NCBI GenBank assembly: GCA_039725955.1
Contig: CP091033.1
Span: 1,984,001-2,048,000, forward strand
Reading direction: 5' to 3'
Source: Sinorhizobium sp. B11
GTDB taxonomy: Bacteria > Pseudomonadota > Alphaproteobacteria > Rhizobiales > Rhizobiaceae
DNA length: 64,000 nucleotides
Shown: positions 27,224 to 36,345 of the stretch, piece after piece
Position numbering within the stretch: the stretch's first letter is position 1
How the letters are laid out: each line of letters starts with the position of its first letter
The notes under the pieces: model-generated
The model's input: only the letters and a program-made list of their open reading frames with translations
Told to the model about the DNA's origin: nothing
The model's database searches: none
Translations under genes and position numbers: made by a program

Positions 27224-28087
27224 TCAGCTCTTATCCACCTCGACAGTCGCCGTCAGGCCGGCAATCAGCCTGACATCGTCAGGAACGTTGTCGATGCTGA
27301 TGCGCACCGGCACGCGCTGGGCAAGACGCACCCAGCTGAAGGTCGGGTTGATATTGGCAAGCAGACCGGTGCCGGAAGTGCGTTCGCGATCCTCGATGCC
27401 GGTCGCAATGCTTTCGACATGGCCGTCAAGGCTCTGCGAATGCCCCATCAGGTGGATGGAAACCTTATCACCGGGGTGGATGCGCGGCAGCTTGGTTTCC
27501 TCGAAATAACCCTCGACGCGCAGCGAATCCGTATCGATCAGCGCGATCTTGGCAGTGCCGGCGCTGACATAGTCGCCCGGTCGCAGGCTGAGATTGGAAA
27601 CCGTGCCGTTGACCGTTGCCTTGATCTCGGAGCGGTCGAGATTGAGCGCAGCGAGATCACGGTTGGCTTTCGCCTGTCGGAAGGCGGCCTCCGCCTGTTC
27701 TTCGGCCGTCTGCGCCTGTTCCTTCTGCTGCAGAGAGGCGGCGTCGCCGAGGCGGCCCTGACGCTCGCGCTCGCGATGCGCCTGGTCGAGGGCTGCCTTG
27801 CTGCTTTCAAGCGCTGCCTCAGACTGGGTGAGAGCGATCGCGAACCGTTCGCGATCGATGCGGAAAAGGACATCGCCTTTCCTGACCATCTGGTTGTCGG
27901 TAACGAGCACGTCGCTGACAAGGCCGGAAACATCAGGCGCGATCCCGACAACATCGGCACGCAGGCGCGCATCGCGCGTCCAGGGTTCGTCCATGTAGTG
28001 GCCCCAGAGACCGCGGCCAACGAAGACGGCGGCGATGACAACGGCAAGGGTGACGATAAGGCGGCCAGTGAATTTCAGGGCGTTCAT
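27224..28087 (-). CDS. HlyD-family periplasmic adaptor (AaeA-like efflux subunit)
   Basis: The 287-residue membrane-fusion protein has one N-terminal membrane anchor (about 8-28), a split biotinyl-lipoyl domain (VGIAPDVSGLVSDVLV and IKATVNGTVSNLSLRPGDYV) around an alpha-helical hairpin (about 85-150, rich in Ala, Glu and Gln), then a beta-barrel domain. It links an inner-membrane pump to the periplasm. Its start overlaps the DUF1656 gene by 4 bases. The DUF1656 plus FUSC context is that of AaeXAB-type pumps exporting aromatic carboxylic acids such as p-hydroxybenzoate. Confidence 0.87.
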   Translation of the reverse strand: MNALKFTGRLIVTLAVVIAAVFVGRGLWGHYMDEPWTRDARLRADVVGIAPDVSGLVSDVLVTDNQMVRKGDVLFRIDRERFAIALTQSEAALESSKAALDQAHRERERQGRLGDAASLQQKEQAQTAEEQAEAAFRQAKANRDLAALNLDRSEIKATVNGTVSNLSLRPGDYVSAGTAKIALIDTDSLRVEGYFEETKLPRIHPGDKVSIHLMGHSQSLDGHVESIATGIEDRERTSGTGLLANINPTFSWVRLAQRVPVRISIDNVPDDVRLIAGLTATVEVDKS

Positions 28088-28293
28088 GCAAAGTACCAGC
28101 GTGTGATGGAGGAGACGGCTCCGAGGACGAGCACGTAAAGGGCAAGGTCGAAGAGACCGCGATGCCAGACGAGGGAATAGGCACCGAGCCAGGCAAGCAT
28201 CCGTCTGACGACGATGATCAAGAGAAGGCTCAGTACCATGAGAACAAGGAGGCGTGGCACATAGACGCCGTAAACATCAAATTCTGCGGGCAT
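28084..28293 (-). CDS. DUF1656 small membrane protein (AaeX-like)
   Basis: The 69-residue protein has two hydrophobic helices (about 12-34 and 45-66) and the family's N-terminal FDVYGVYVPRLL. It is always found between FUSC-type pump genes and HlyD adaptors. Its own mechanism is not known. It is 5 bases downstream of the FUSC gene and overlaps the adaptor start (ATGA). Confidence 0.85.
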   Translation of the reverse strand: MPAEFDVYGVYVPRLLVLMVLSLLLIIVVRRMLAWLGAYSLVWHRGLFDLALYVLVLGAVSSITRWYFA

Positions 28294-28298
28294 GACAA

Positions 28299-30368
28299 TT
28301 ACTCAGCGGCAAGCGGTAGAAGTTGCGGCGCAGCCTCGGCCGCCTGCCAGCTTGCTGGCGGAGCTGCGTCAGGGAAAAGTGCGCGCCTGACACCGACGAG
28401 CGCGTCGATACTCTCGGCGCCGCGCATGTCGTCTTCGAGCGCGATGATCTTCAGGCTGTCGTCGATCGACTGGCGCAGGCCATCCTGCGGATCGACCGCC
28501 CGGCCGGCCTCGATACGGCCGTGGTAGAAATCGGCAATGCCGGAGAGAACAGCGCCGAGCGAAGCCGCACTGGCGCCACGCAGTTTCTTGCGCTCGTTCT
28601 GCAGCACTAGCACGTTGAAGCCGATGCGCACTTCGGCAAAGCCATCCACTTTCTTCAGCTCGCGATCCTCGACGACGGCAAGGCGCGGAACGAGCTGGCC
28701 GAGGCGATCGAGAATGCGGCCGGAGAGTTTCTCGTGATCGGCGCGGCGCTCGCCGGCAGCCGTCTCGGCAAGATCGCTCCAGCCCGCACGCACCAGGCGC
28801 CAGGCCGCAAGCTCCGCGCCGAAGGGGCGGGCAATCAGAGTCCAGACCAGGGCAAAGCCGACGCCGGCGAGGGCCGCGATGGCCTCATTGGTGAAGGTGG
28901 TGAAATCCGAGGCATAGCGATCCTGCAGCGCAATGAAGGAGGCGCTGTTCACCGTGAGCAGCATGGCGAGCATATTGAACTGCGGCTTCGGGATCATCAG
29001 GCCGAGCAGCAGGAAGGGCGGAGCGAAGACCAGAACCAGCAGCTCGTAGCTGTTAACCATCGGCAGGATGCCGAAAATGTAGACGAAGGAGATGACTAGG
29101 CTGACGCCGCACCAGATGAACATCGAGGTGATGAAGGGGGCCGGCCGATCGAGCGAGGCGAAGAAAGAGCAGGCAACGGCCGCCATGGTGACGAAACCGG
29201 CGCCGTTCTGCCAGCCGCTATAGATCCAGAACATGCAGGCGACGAGAATGCCGGCAACAACGGCGCCTGCCTGGAAGGCAAGCAGCGCATAATCGAAATG
29301 CCTGATACGGCCGACGATCTGGCGATGGCGAAAGGCTGGCCGCCAGGGACCGGAATGTCTGCCGCTGACGATTTCGTCGCGCAGCGTCAGGCAATCCTGC
29401 CAGAGATCGACGATCTCCTTCAGACGCGCCAGCGCGCTCGACAAAAGCAGGTCGCTCCAGCGGCGGTCCGGATCGGTCTCGCGCAGGCTTTCGATCTGCC
29501 GCACCAGTTTTTCGGCCGTATCGTCAGCCTGCGATTTCGCGCCGCGGCCTAGCCAGTCGGCAACCTCGTTCAAGAGGCAGATCAGGTCTTTTGGGAGCGT
29601 CTCGCCTTCGGCCCGCAGGGCATGAAGCCGGTCGGCAAGCGAGGAGAAGAGCGGCAGAAGCATCAGGAGACGACCACGCAATTCGCGCGAATGGCGTACG
29701 ATATCGCGGCTGCCGGCATCATAGCCGAGCTGGCTGATGATGAGATCGAGGCCGGTGACGTCAGCTGCCAGTTTCTGCCGCTTCAGGGGTGTAGCCGGTG
29801 TGGCGCCCTCGCCGCGCAGAATATCGTTCGCCCAGCTTCCGGCATCGTCTAGCCAGGTGGCGATGCGCTGGCCGAGCACGCTGCGCACGCTGGTCGGGAA
29901 GACGACGGCGCTGACGAGGCTCGCGCAGACGATGCCGATGATGATCTCTTCCGAGCGGGCGAGCGCCGTATCGAAGATGGTGTCGGGCGAACCGACCGAC
30001 GGCAGGGCGATCAGCGGCAGGGAATAGCCTGCCAGCATGAAGACATAGCTGCGCGAGGATCGGTCCAGCATCGAAATGAAGAGCAGCGTGCCGGTCCAGA
30101 GCGCGATAACAATGCTCAAGAGCTCCGGCGCGTTGACGAAGAGCGGCACGAAGAAGACCGCTGCGCTGGCACCAAGCAGGGTGCCGAGCGCGCGATAAAG
30201 GCCCTTGGAGCTGGTCGCACCTGCAAGCGGATTGGCAACGACATAGACGGCCGCCATCGCCCAATAGGGCCGTGGCAGATCGAGGGACAGGGCGACGAAA
30301 AGGGCAAGCATGGAAGCGAGAAAGGCCTTGGCCGAGAAGAGCCAGTCCCGCCAGGAGGGAAGGGTCAC
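28299..30368 (-). CDS. FUSC-family inner-membrane efflux pump (AaeB-like)
   Basis: The 689-residue protein has two blocks of hydrophobic helices (about residues 10-165 and 355-490), each followed by a long soluble region, the typical FUSC/ArAE duplication. The motif YWAMAAVYVVANPLAGATSSK near residue 35 matches the family. It is thought to move aromatic acids out of the cytoplasm with the AaeA-like adaptor. Its start overlaps the stop of the MarR gene by 4 bases, so the regulator, pump, DUF1656 protein and adaptor form one operon. Confidence 0.88.
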   Translation of the reverse strand: MTLPSWRDWLFSAKAFLASMLALFVALSLDLPRPYWAMAAVYVVANPLAGATSSKGLYRALGTLLGASAAVFFVPLFVNAPELLSIVIALWTGTLLFISMLDRSSRSYVFMLAGYSLPLIALPSVGSPDTIFDTALARSEEIIIGIVCASLVSAVVFPTSVRSVLGQRIATWLDDAGSWANDILRGEGATPATPLKRQKLAADVTGLDLIISQLGYDAGSRDIVRHSRELRGRLLMLLPLFSSLADRLHALRAEGETLPKDLICLLNEVADWLGRGAKSQADDTAEKLVRQIESLRETDPDRRWSDLLLSSALARLKEIVDLWQDCLTLRDEIVSGRHSGPWRPAFRHRQIVGRIRHFDYALLAFQAGAVVAGILVACMFWIYSGWQNGAGFVTMAAVACSFFASLDRPAPFITSMFIWCGVSLVISFVYIFGILPMVNSYELLVLVFAPPFLLLGLMIPKPQFNMLAMLLTVNSASFIALQDRYASDFTTFTNEAIAALAGVGFALVWTLIARPFGAELAAWRLVRAGWSDLAETAAGERRADHEKLSGRILDRLGQLVPRLAVVEDRELKKVDGFAEVRIGFNVLVLQNERKKLRGASAASLGAVLSGIADFYHGRIEAGRAVDPQDGLRQSIDDSLKIIALEDDMRGAESIDALVGVRRALFPDAAPPASWQAAEAAPQLLPLAAE

Positions 30369-30841
30369 GGTGTCTCCTCGAACTTCTGGGTTACGGCCGC
30401 AACCTGCGACGGGCTGATCTCTTCGAAGGCAGCGAGGACGCGCACCGCCGCTTCGAGATCGGCTTCACTGACATCAGCGAGGATCCTGCCGCGCAGGTCG
30501 TCGAGAATGGCTTCCATGCGGGTTGCGAGGCTCTGGCCCTCCTCCGTCAGCCAGAGACCTTTTGCCCGCCTGTCGATCGGGTCGTCCTTGCGCACCACGA
30601 GCTCGAGCGCCTCCAGCTGGTCGAGCAGCCTCACCAGCGACGGCCCTTCGATACCGACATGATTGGCCAGCACGATCTGACGCACGCCGCCGCCGAGACG
30701 TCCGATCCACAACAGCGGCGCCGCGCAGGCTTCCGAAATGCCGTGGGAAGTCAGCGCAAGATCCACCGCCCGGCGCCAGTTGCGGCCGGTCGACAAGAGG
30801 TTCGCGGTGAAAACGCGCTGCAGGGAGGTGAGCGATTGCAT
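30365..30841 (-). CDS. MarR-family regulator of the efflux operon
   Basis: The 158-residue protein has a winged helix (about 30-115): helix-turn-helix IVLANHVGIEGPSLVRLLDQL and wing KDDPIDRRAKGLWLTEEG, with the conserved Asp-Arg-Arg of MarR proteins. The start at 30841 is preferred over 30898 because the longer form would absorb the AT-rich promoter region. As first gene of the operon it probably represses itself and the pump until an aromatic acid binds. Confidence 0.86.
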   Translation of the reverse strand: MQSLTSLQRVFTANLLSTGRNWRRAVDLALTSHGISEACAAPLLWIGRLGGGVRQIVLANHVGIEGPSLVRLLDQLEALELVVRKDDPIDRRAKGLWLTEEGQSLATRMEAILDDLRGRILADVSEADLEAAVRVLAAFEEISPSQVAAVTQKFEETP

Positions 30842-30931
30842 GGGCTCTTTAATAGCATCAAAATAGTTAGTATTCAAACGATATTCTGACGAATGCAAAT
30901 TTCACCGGTATGGAGCGTTCATAATGCGGCG

Positions 30932-31879
30932 TCACGAAGAATGTGATGCGGCGTTTCGCTGCTGCGACGAGGATTGAAGGGCCGCGATGCTCACCCGCAG
31001 CCGAGGTGCGGCGAAATCAAGGAAATGACGCATCTTCAGCGGCATCTGCCCACGCGCAAGATGAATGAGGTGAATGGGCGCCGGTTCGGGTTCGAAATCC
31101 TCGAGCACCAGCCTCAGTGTGCCTGCGGAAACGTCTTGTGCCACCTGATAATAGAGCAGCCGGGTGACGCCGGCACCGCGGATCGCCGCCTCCGCAGCCG
31201 CTTCCGTCGTGGTGACGGAAAGCCGCGGCGTGACCGCCACCTCGATCGGTTTGCCGATGCCGGACTTCCGAAACTGCCAGCCTGCAAACGGGGTTAGCAC
31301 TTCAACGCCAATGCAGGGCAGATCCAGTAGATCGGCCGGCTCCTTCGGCACGCCACGACTGGCAAAGAGACCAGGACTGCCGCAAACCACCCGGCGAACC
31401 GAGCCGACGCGTGTTGCGACCATGGCGCTATCGGGCAGATTGCCGATCCGCACTGCCATGTCGACATGCTCTTCGACGAGATCGATATTCCGGTCGGCCA
31501 ACATCAGACGCACGTTGATCGCCGGAAAGGCGGCCAGAAAATCGGTCACGACAGGCAGGACGTGAAGGCGGCCGAACTGCACCGGCGCCGTGATCACCAA
31601 CTCACCCTTCGGCATCGCAAACTCTCCCGATGCCTGGCGTTCGGCTTCCTCGACCTGTTCAAGAATGCGTTTTGCGGCTTCCACATAGGTAGCCCCTGCA
31701 TCTGTGAGGGCGATCTTGCGAGTAGTTCGGGTTAGCAGTTTCGTTGAAAGCAGAGCTTCAAGCTCGGTAATCTTGCGGCTCAGCGTCGGCAGCGGAATTT
31801 TCAGCGAACGGCTGGCAGCCGACAGGCTTCCCCTGTCCACCACCTCCAGCAGGATCGACATGGCTTCGAACCGGTCCAC
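30932..31879 (-). CDS. LysR-family regulator
   Basis: The 315-residue protein of the CrgA/DmlR subgroup has an HTH at 1-60 (MDRFEAMSILLEVVDRGSLS, LPTLSRKITELE) and an effector domain from about 90 to 295. It is divergent from an AhpD-like gene, with a 123-base AT-rich gap between them, which is the usual arrangement for a LysR regulator and its target. Inducer unknown. Confidence 0.9.
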   Translation of the reverse strand: MDRFEAMSILLEVVDRGSLSAASRSLKIPLPTLSRKITELEALLSTKLLTRTTRKIALTDAGATYVEAAKRILEQVEEAERQASGEFAMPKGELVITAPVQFGRLHVLPVVTDFLAAFPAINVRLMLADRNIDLVEEHVDMAVRIGNLPDSAMVATRVGSVRRVVCGSPGLFASRGVPKEPADLLDLPCIGVEVLTPFAGWQFRKSGIGKPIEVAVTPRLSVTTTEAAAEAAIRGAGVTRLLYYQVAQDVSAGTLRLVLEDFEPEPAPIHLIHLARGQMPLKMRHFLDFAAPRLRVSIAALQSSSQQRNAASHSS

Positions 31880-32002
31880 AGCGTTCTTCCAATTTCTGGT
31901 AAAATCACTTTCATTTAAAGCATATTCTCTTTGCAGATGGAAATCGACACATTCGTATCAACAAGCCAATCACGGTTTGCCCTGTTCTGAAGGAGATCTT
32001 CC

Positions 32003-32548
32003 ATGTCCCGCATTTCTATTCCCGCCAAAGACGACGCCCCTGATGCGGCGAGGCCGATACTTGACGGCATCCAGAAGGCACTCGGTTTCGTTCCGAACAT
32101 TTTTCGCCTGGTTGCCAACAGCCCGGCAGCGCTGACGGCGTTCACCGGCTTTCAGGGGGCGTTGTCGAAGACGCTCGACGTCAAGACCCGTGAACGCATT
32201 GCGCTCGCCGTCGCACAAGTGAACGGCTGCGACTATTGCCTTTCCGCCCATACCTATCTCGGTCTTAATCTTGCAAAAATCAGCCCGGAAGAAATCGCGC
32301 TGAACCGCAAGGGTGCGTCCGCCGATGCCAAAGCGAGTGCTGCCGTCAGCTTTGCGGCCAGGATCGCCGAGGCTCGCGGCCATATCACTGACAGTGACAT
32401 GGCCGCCGTGCGTGCTGCCGGCTTTTCAGATGCGCAGATCGTCGAAATCGTCGCTCTGGTCGCGGAGAACACCTTCACCAATTATCTGAACGAAGTTGCA
32501 AAGACCGATATCGACTTCCCGGCTGTGCCGGCCGCCAATGCGGCCTGA
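32003..32548 (+). CDS. AhpD-like carboxymuconolactone decarboxylase-family peroxidase
   Basis: The 181-residue all-helical protein has the redox motif C76-x-x-C79-x-x-x-H83 (GCDYCLSAH), the hallmark of AhpD-type alkylhydroperoxidases, together with RERIALAVAQVN upstream of it. AAGGAGA precedes the ATG. It likely reduces organic peroxides or acts as a thiol relay. Target of the divergent LysR gene and probably co-transcribed with the following PPOx-family gene. Confidence 0.87.
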   Translation: MSRISIPAKDDAPDAARPILDGIQKALGFVPNIFRLVANSPAALTAFTGFQGALSKTLDVKTRERIALAVAQVNGCDYCLSAHTYLGLNLAKISPEEIALNRKGASADAKASAAVSFAARIAEARGHITDSDMAAVRAAGFSDAQIVEIVALVAENTFTNYLNEVAKTDIDFPAVPAANAA

Positions 32549-32601
32549 CGGATGAGGAGCGGGGTGAAGCTCCGCTCCGTCCAACCTTGAGGAGATGGAT
32601 C

Positions 32602-33216
32602 ATGTCCTACGGATTTCTCGACATAGCCTCGACACCCAGCGTGCGCGCCGCCCAGGCAGAAATGGGACTCCAGGACTTCTGGACCAATCTGCCGACGGAC
32701 CGGAGCTTCGACCGCTTCACGGAAAACGAAAGAGCCTTTATCGCCTCTCGCGACAGCTTCTACATGGCCACCGTTTCCGAAACGGACTGGCCCTATGTGC
32801 AGCATCGGGGCGGTCCGCAGGGTTTTCTGAAAGTGGTCGATGACCGCACGCTTGGCTTTGCGGATTATCGCGGCAATCGCCAGTACATCAGCACCGGCAA
32901 TATTGCTGCCAATGACAAGGTCTGCCTGTTTCTGATGGACTATGCCCGTCGCGCAAGGCTGAAGATCTATGCGCATGCCGAAAAGCTCTCGCTCGACGCC
33001 GATCCCAAGCTGACGGACCTGCTGGCCACGCCTGGCTATCGGGCAAAGCCTGAACGCCTCTTCCGCCTGCGCCTCGAAGCTTTCGACTGGAACTGCCCGC
33101 AGCATATCACGCCGCGTTATACCGAGGCGGAAATTGCTGTCGCCGTCGAGCCGCTCCGCCAGCGCCTCGCAGAACTGGAAGCCGAGAATGCCGCCTTGCG
33201 GGCGAAGGCCGGCTAA
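32602..33216 (+). CDS. Pyridoxamine 5'-phosphate oxidase-family flavoprotein
   Basis: The 204-residue protein has the split-barrel FMN-binding fold (FIASRDSFYMATVSETDWPY, then GGPQGFLKVVDDRTLGF and NRQYISTGNI) seen in a large family of flavin and F420 proteins of mostly unknown substrate. The C-terminal 25 residues form a short leucine-containing coiled coil (LRQRLAELEAENAALRAK) that may mediate oligomerisation. The ATG at 32602 follows GAGGAG. It lies 53 bases after the AhpD-like gene, so the two probably serve one oxidative-stress or detoxification role. Confidence 0.82.
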   Translation: MSYGFLDIASTPSVRAAQAEMGLQDFWTNLPTDRSFDRFTENERAFIASRDSFYMATVSETDWPYVQHRGGPQGFLKVVDDRTLGFADYRGNRQYISTGNIAANDKVCLFLMDYARRARLKIYAHAEKLSLDADPKLTDLLATPGYRAKPERLFRLRLEAFDWNCPQHITPRYTEAEIAVAVEPLRQRLAELEAENAALRAKAG

Positions 33217-33223
33217 CGACGAA

Positions 33224-33249
33224 ACAAGGCGCTGCTCAATGCGCCTTGT
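33224..33249. terminator. Hairpin between convergent genes
   Basis: A perfect 9-bp stem (ACAAGGCGC / GCGCCTTGT, 8-base loop) directly follows the PPOx-family stop and precedes the convergent small exported-protein gene. Likely a shared transcript end. Confidence 0.65.
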
Positions 33250-33300
33250 AGTGCTCGCCGCCCGTGGCCTCGCACCTGAGTCGGCTGGCCGGGTGGACCG

Positions 33301-33711
33301 TCAGTCGGAAACCGTCACATCGATCCAGCGTCCGGTCCCCTGGCTGCCGTAGATATCGACGTCAATCCAGACATTGCCTTGAACGATCATTGCGGCAGCT
33401 TCCCTGGTCATGGTCCCGTTGCGGAGCATGACTTCAAGGGATTGACGATTGGCGGGATCGGCAAAGAAGGAGTCCGACTGGTCATCATTGTCGCGGATAC
33501 CGTATTGATGGAAATTCGCTCGATCCTGGCGGATGATCTGCCAAGGTTGCGTGAGCCGCGTTCCTTTCGAATTGAAGAGATCAGCCTCGCCGATATAGGC
33601 GCGGTAGTGCTCAATGGGGCGGTTCGTATGCGTGCCGGTCACGCTCGACTGCGCAAGCACGGGCGCGCCGACAAAAAGCATGCTGACCGCGATCGAAATA
33701 AGTTTCTTCAT
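33301..33711 (-). CDS. Small exported hypothetical protein
   Basis: The 136-residue protein has a signal peptide (MKKLISIAVSMLFVGAPVLA, cleavage after residue 20) and a polar mature part ending in a short beta-rich segment (VWIDVDIYGSQGTGRWIDV). GGAGGGG lies before the ATG at 33711, which decides that start over one at 33765. No known domain recognised. Confidence 0.65.
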   Translation of the reverse strand: MKKLISIAVSMLFVGAPVLAQSSVTGTHTNRPIEHYRAYIGEADLFNSKGTRLTQPWQIIRQDRANFHQYGIRDNDDQSDSFFADPANRQSLEVMLRNGTMTREAAAMIVQGNVWIDVDIYGSQGTGRWIDVTVSD

Positions 33712-33926
33712 GGTGATCCCCTCCGGGCATGAATATTGCGAGTTGACGATCTTTGCCAGGGGCAAGGCCGTGGATGGTTAACGCCGCGATCGGGCCTTCT
33801 CGCCGCGATCGACATGCACCCATGGCAAGTTCCGGGGGCACGGCGGCCATTATTTCTCCCTTTTCATTGCAATGGTAAGGTGGATCGCGCCAGCGCGAAA
33901 CATCCGGGGAGGCATTGGGCTGACAT

Positions 33927-34481
33927 ATGGCAAGCAAGTGCAGGATAACAGACTGCCTTTCGACGGCGATCCTTCTCACCGGCCTTGCCGGCGTTGCGGC
34001 CGCCGACCAGCCGGATCCGTATGGTCAATTCAGCGAACGTTGCCTCGGGCGGGGGCCGGATTTCCAGCGCACCGTCGCCGCTGCAAAGGACCGGGACTGG
34101 CCAGTTCTCGCAACGGACATGACCACCAGTCTCACGCCGGTGGAAAATCCGGTCGCGTTGGAAGGCTGGAATCTGACCACGGAAGGAGATGGGTCATTCG
34201 AGGCCCTCGTCGTCGCGCGGGCGTCTGTAGGCGACAGCAAGGTGGAAAGCTGCACCATGGCCTATGCGGAAGTCGACGCTGCGGCATTTGAGCGTCGCCT
34301 CGTCGATGAGACGCGCGCCAAGGCGTCCGGCACGAAGAATGGTCAGGGGCGCATCAGGAAATTCTTCGAGGCCTCGTCTTCCGAGCGCAAGCAAGCGATC
34401 ACGCTCGACCTGCCCCTCTATCCGAACGGGCACGACGAAGTCATCGTCAGCGTCGTCTCGGAGCAGCAAATCGAAAACTGA
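33927..34481 (+). CDS. Exported hypothetical protein
   Basis: The 184-residue protein has a signal peptide-like N-terminus (residues 1-26, ending VAAAD) and a mature part with two cysteines (in RCLGRG and ESCTMAYAE) that could form a disulfide. The pattern is that of small periplasmic proteins of unknown function found in rhizobia. It is divergent from the 33301-33711 gene across a 215-base gap that shows only a 10-base direct repeat (GCCGCGATCG twice near 33783 and 33802). Confidence 0.6.
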   Translation: MASKCRITDCLSTAILLTGLAGVAAADQPDPYGQFSERCLGRGPDFQRTVAAAKDRDWPVLATDMTTSLTPVENPVALEGWNLTTEGDGSFEALVVARASVGDSKVESCTMAYAEVDAAAFERRLVDETRAKASGTKNGQGRIRKFFEASSSERKQAITLDLPLYPNGHDEVIVSVVSEQQIEN

Positions 34482-34662
34482 TCGACTGCTCTGGTTCGCT
34501 CTAGTGCCAGTGGACTGTCAGTTACGCGGCGGTCGGCGATGCGCCCAGGGCGTGGAAATCCCGCCAGACTTGTTACTCCCGCGTGTCCATCCCTCGGCCT
34601 AGGCTCCACGATGACCATCCGGAAACCCCTCCTGATGGCACGACCATTTACAGGAGCAAGCC

Positions 34663-35405
34663 TTGAACATCGAAAACAAAACGGTCCTGATATCAGGCGC
34701 CAATCGCGGCATCGGCCGGGCTCTCATGGACGAAGCGCTGCGGCGCGGCGCAAAACGCATCTATGCGGGATCACGCGGCGAGCAGCACCATGAGGATGAA
34801 CGCGTGGTTTTCGTGAACCTCGATATTACCGACGAGTGGGATGTCCAGAAAGCGGCCGCCGCTGTTCAGAACCTCGATATCCTCATCAACAATGCCGGCA
34901 TCTTCATACCCGACGATCTCGGCGATACGGACATCATCAATCGCCATCTGGCAGTCAATTTCTTCGGTCCGCTAAGGGTGACCCAGGCGTTTCTGCCGGC
35001 ACTGGTGCGATCGAAAGGCGCCATCATCAACAACCTCTCCCTGTCGGCGCTCGTGCCGGTCGCGTCGACACCGGCCTATTCGATTTCTAAGGCGGCCGCC
35101 CATAACCTGATGCAGGCCTTTCGAGCGCTCCTCTCGGCGCGTGGCGTGGCGGTGCACAGCTGCTTCACCGGGCCTGTTGATACCGACATGACGCGCGGCT
35201 TTGAGGTGCCGAAGTCGCCGCCCGGCCTGGTGGCGTCAGGAATATTCGACGGCTTCGAAAGAGGCGAGGAGGATATCTTCCCCGATCCCTATTCCGAACG
35301 CTTTGCCGATCGCTGGCGCACCGGCGTCATCAAGGTTCTCGAACAGGAGTTGCCGCCTACGTCCCGCCGGCGGCCGAGGTGGCTGAGGACTGCTGTCACC
35401 ACTGA
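34663..35405 (+). pseudogene. SDR-family dehydrogenase gene with a probable 3' frameshift
   Basis: The first about 230 residues are a clear short-chain dehydrogenase: GANRGIGR near the N-terminus, NNAGIF, and a catalytic S-Y-K set (LSLSALVP, then AYSISKAAAHN). The TTG start follows CAGGAG. In the original frame the chain continues to 35499 with an arginine-rich tail unlike the family. From about 35352 the +1-shifted frame instead reads AAYVPPAAEVAED and stops at 35405, which looks like a normal C-terminus. One base is probably missing in ...GAGTTGCCGCC... (a lost G), by mutation or sequencing error. The fold core is intact, so some activity may remain. Confidence 0.65.
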
Positions 35406-35458
35406 CATTCTGTTTGCGCGCGAACGGCATTGGCGCGCCGTTCGCCGCAAGCGACTGT

Positions 35459-36163
35459 CTACTTCATGTAAAGCGAGCGAGAGCGCTCGAGATGCTTGAG
35501 CACCGCGGCTTCGGCGCCGTCGGCATCGTTGGCGGCAAGCTGCTCCAGGATCTCTTCATGTTCGGCGAGCGTATACTTTTCCTTGCCGGTCCAGATCAGC
35601 ATTTCCGTATGATATTCCTTCAGCCATGCCAGCATGGCTTCGCTGACGGCCACATAGATCGGATTGCCGGAAATCTGGGCGATGCGCGTATGAAATCGCA
35701 TGTCGGCGGAGATGAATTCCTCGGCATGGCCGAGCGATGCGCGCTGATGGTCGATGATCTCGCGAAGCGCCTCGACGTCAGCCCGTTTGGCGCGTTGCGC
35801 CGCTTCACGCGCCATGCCGCGTTCGAAGAAGATACGGGCGCTCTTCAGGTGCTCCAGCGAATCGGCCGATTGCGCCAGCATGATCTTCGCCGTCAGGTCG
35901 ACCTGCCGGAAGATCGACTGGGCGGTCAGTTTCAGGACCTTCGCACGCTCCCCGTGCGAGATGCTGACGAGACCCTTGTTGGCGAGAGACTGCATCGCCT
36001 CGCGGATCGCCGGACGACCGACGCCGAAGCGTTCCATCAGAACGCGCTCGGAGGGCATCTCGTCGCCCGGTTGCAACTCTCCTGACGTGATCAGCCGTTC
36101 CAGCCGGTCAAAAACCTCATCGGACAGTTTTCGACGGACTATTGGCTCGATGGCTGAGGTCAT
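35459..36163 (-). CDS. NanR-like FadR-type GntR regulator of the apiose locus
   Basis: The regulator is about 234 residues long from the ATG at 36163; a GTG at 36241 is in frame but would run through the promoter region. The winged helix is at about 8-70 (KLSDEVFDRLERLITSGEL, then RFGVGRPAIREAMQSLANKG) followed by the NanR-typical HGERAKV segment. The FCD domain has RFHTRIAQISGNPIY and the AEHEEILEQL helix. E. coli NanR binds tandem GGTATA repeats, and TGGTAT-type elements lie in front of oiaX, apnO and the glycosidase operon. It is divergent from oiaX, so the likely ligand is an apiose-pathway intermediate rather than sialic acid. Confidence 0.82.
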   Translation of the reverse strand: MTSAIEPIVRRKLSDEVFDRLERLITSGELQPGDEMPSERVLMERFGVGRPAIREAMQSLANKGLVSISHGERAKVLKLTAQSIFRQVDLTAKIMLAQSADSLEHLKSARIFFERGMAREAAQRAKRADVEALREIIDHQRASLGHAEEFISADMRFHTRIAQISGNPIYVAVSEAMLAWLKEYHTEMLIWTGKEKYTLAEHEEILEQLAANDADGAEAAVLKHLERSRSLYMK

Positions 36164-36259
36164 GGCGTCTCGCTGGCTCAAATCTTCTCTCCCCTTAGCA
36201 TTTCCACCGACCGACGACAAAGCGCGCCACGCGAAATTCACACCTGTTGAAAATTTCCG

Positions 36260-36290
36260 TTGCAGAAAATGGAATACTCATTATACCAGA
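36260..36290 (+). promoter_or_regulatory. Predicted oiaX promoter with operator-like element
   Basis: TTGCAG at 36260 and TATACC at 36282 are spaced by 16 bases. The -10 region lies inside ACTCATTATACCAGA (36276-36290), a relaxed copy of the element found exactly in front of apnO and the CUT1 operon. Repressor binding here would block the promoter. Confidence 0.45.
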
Positions 36291-36345
36291 TTACAAGTTG
36301 ACGCCATGGCTTCTTGATGTGGCGAGAGGAGCAACCGGCAATTTC

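Noticed and set aside
33783..33811. Two copies of GCCGCGATCG as a CRISPR-like or regulatory repeat
   Set aside because: Only two short GC-rich copies 19 bases apart, with no further units or associated genes; likely chance.
35459..36163. Sialic acid regulator NanR with sialic acid genes
   Set aside because: The resemblance to NanR is in the regulator only. No N-acetylneuraminate lyase, kinase or epimerase set is present; the DapA-superfamily gene at 2477 is 33 kb away and not of the NanA type.
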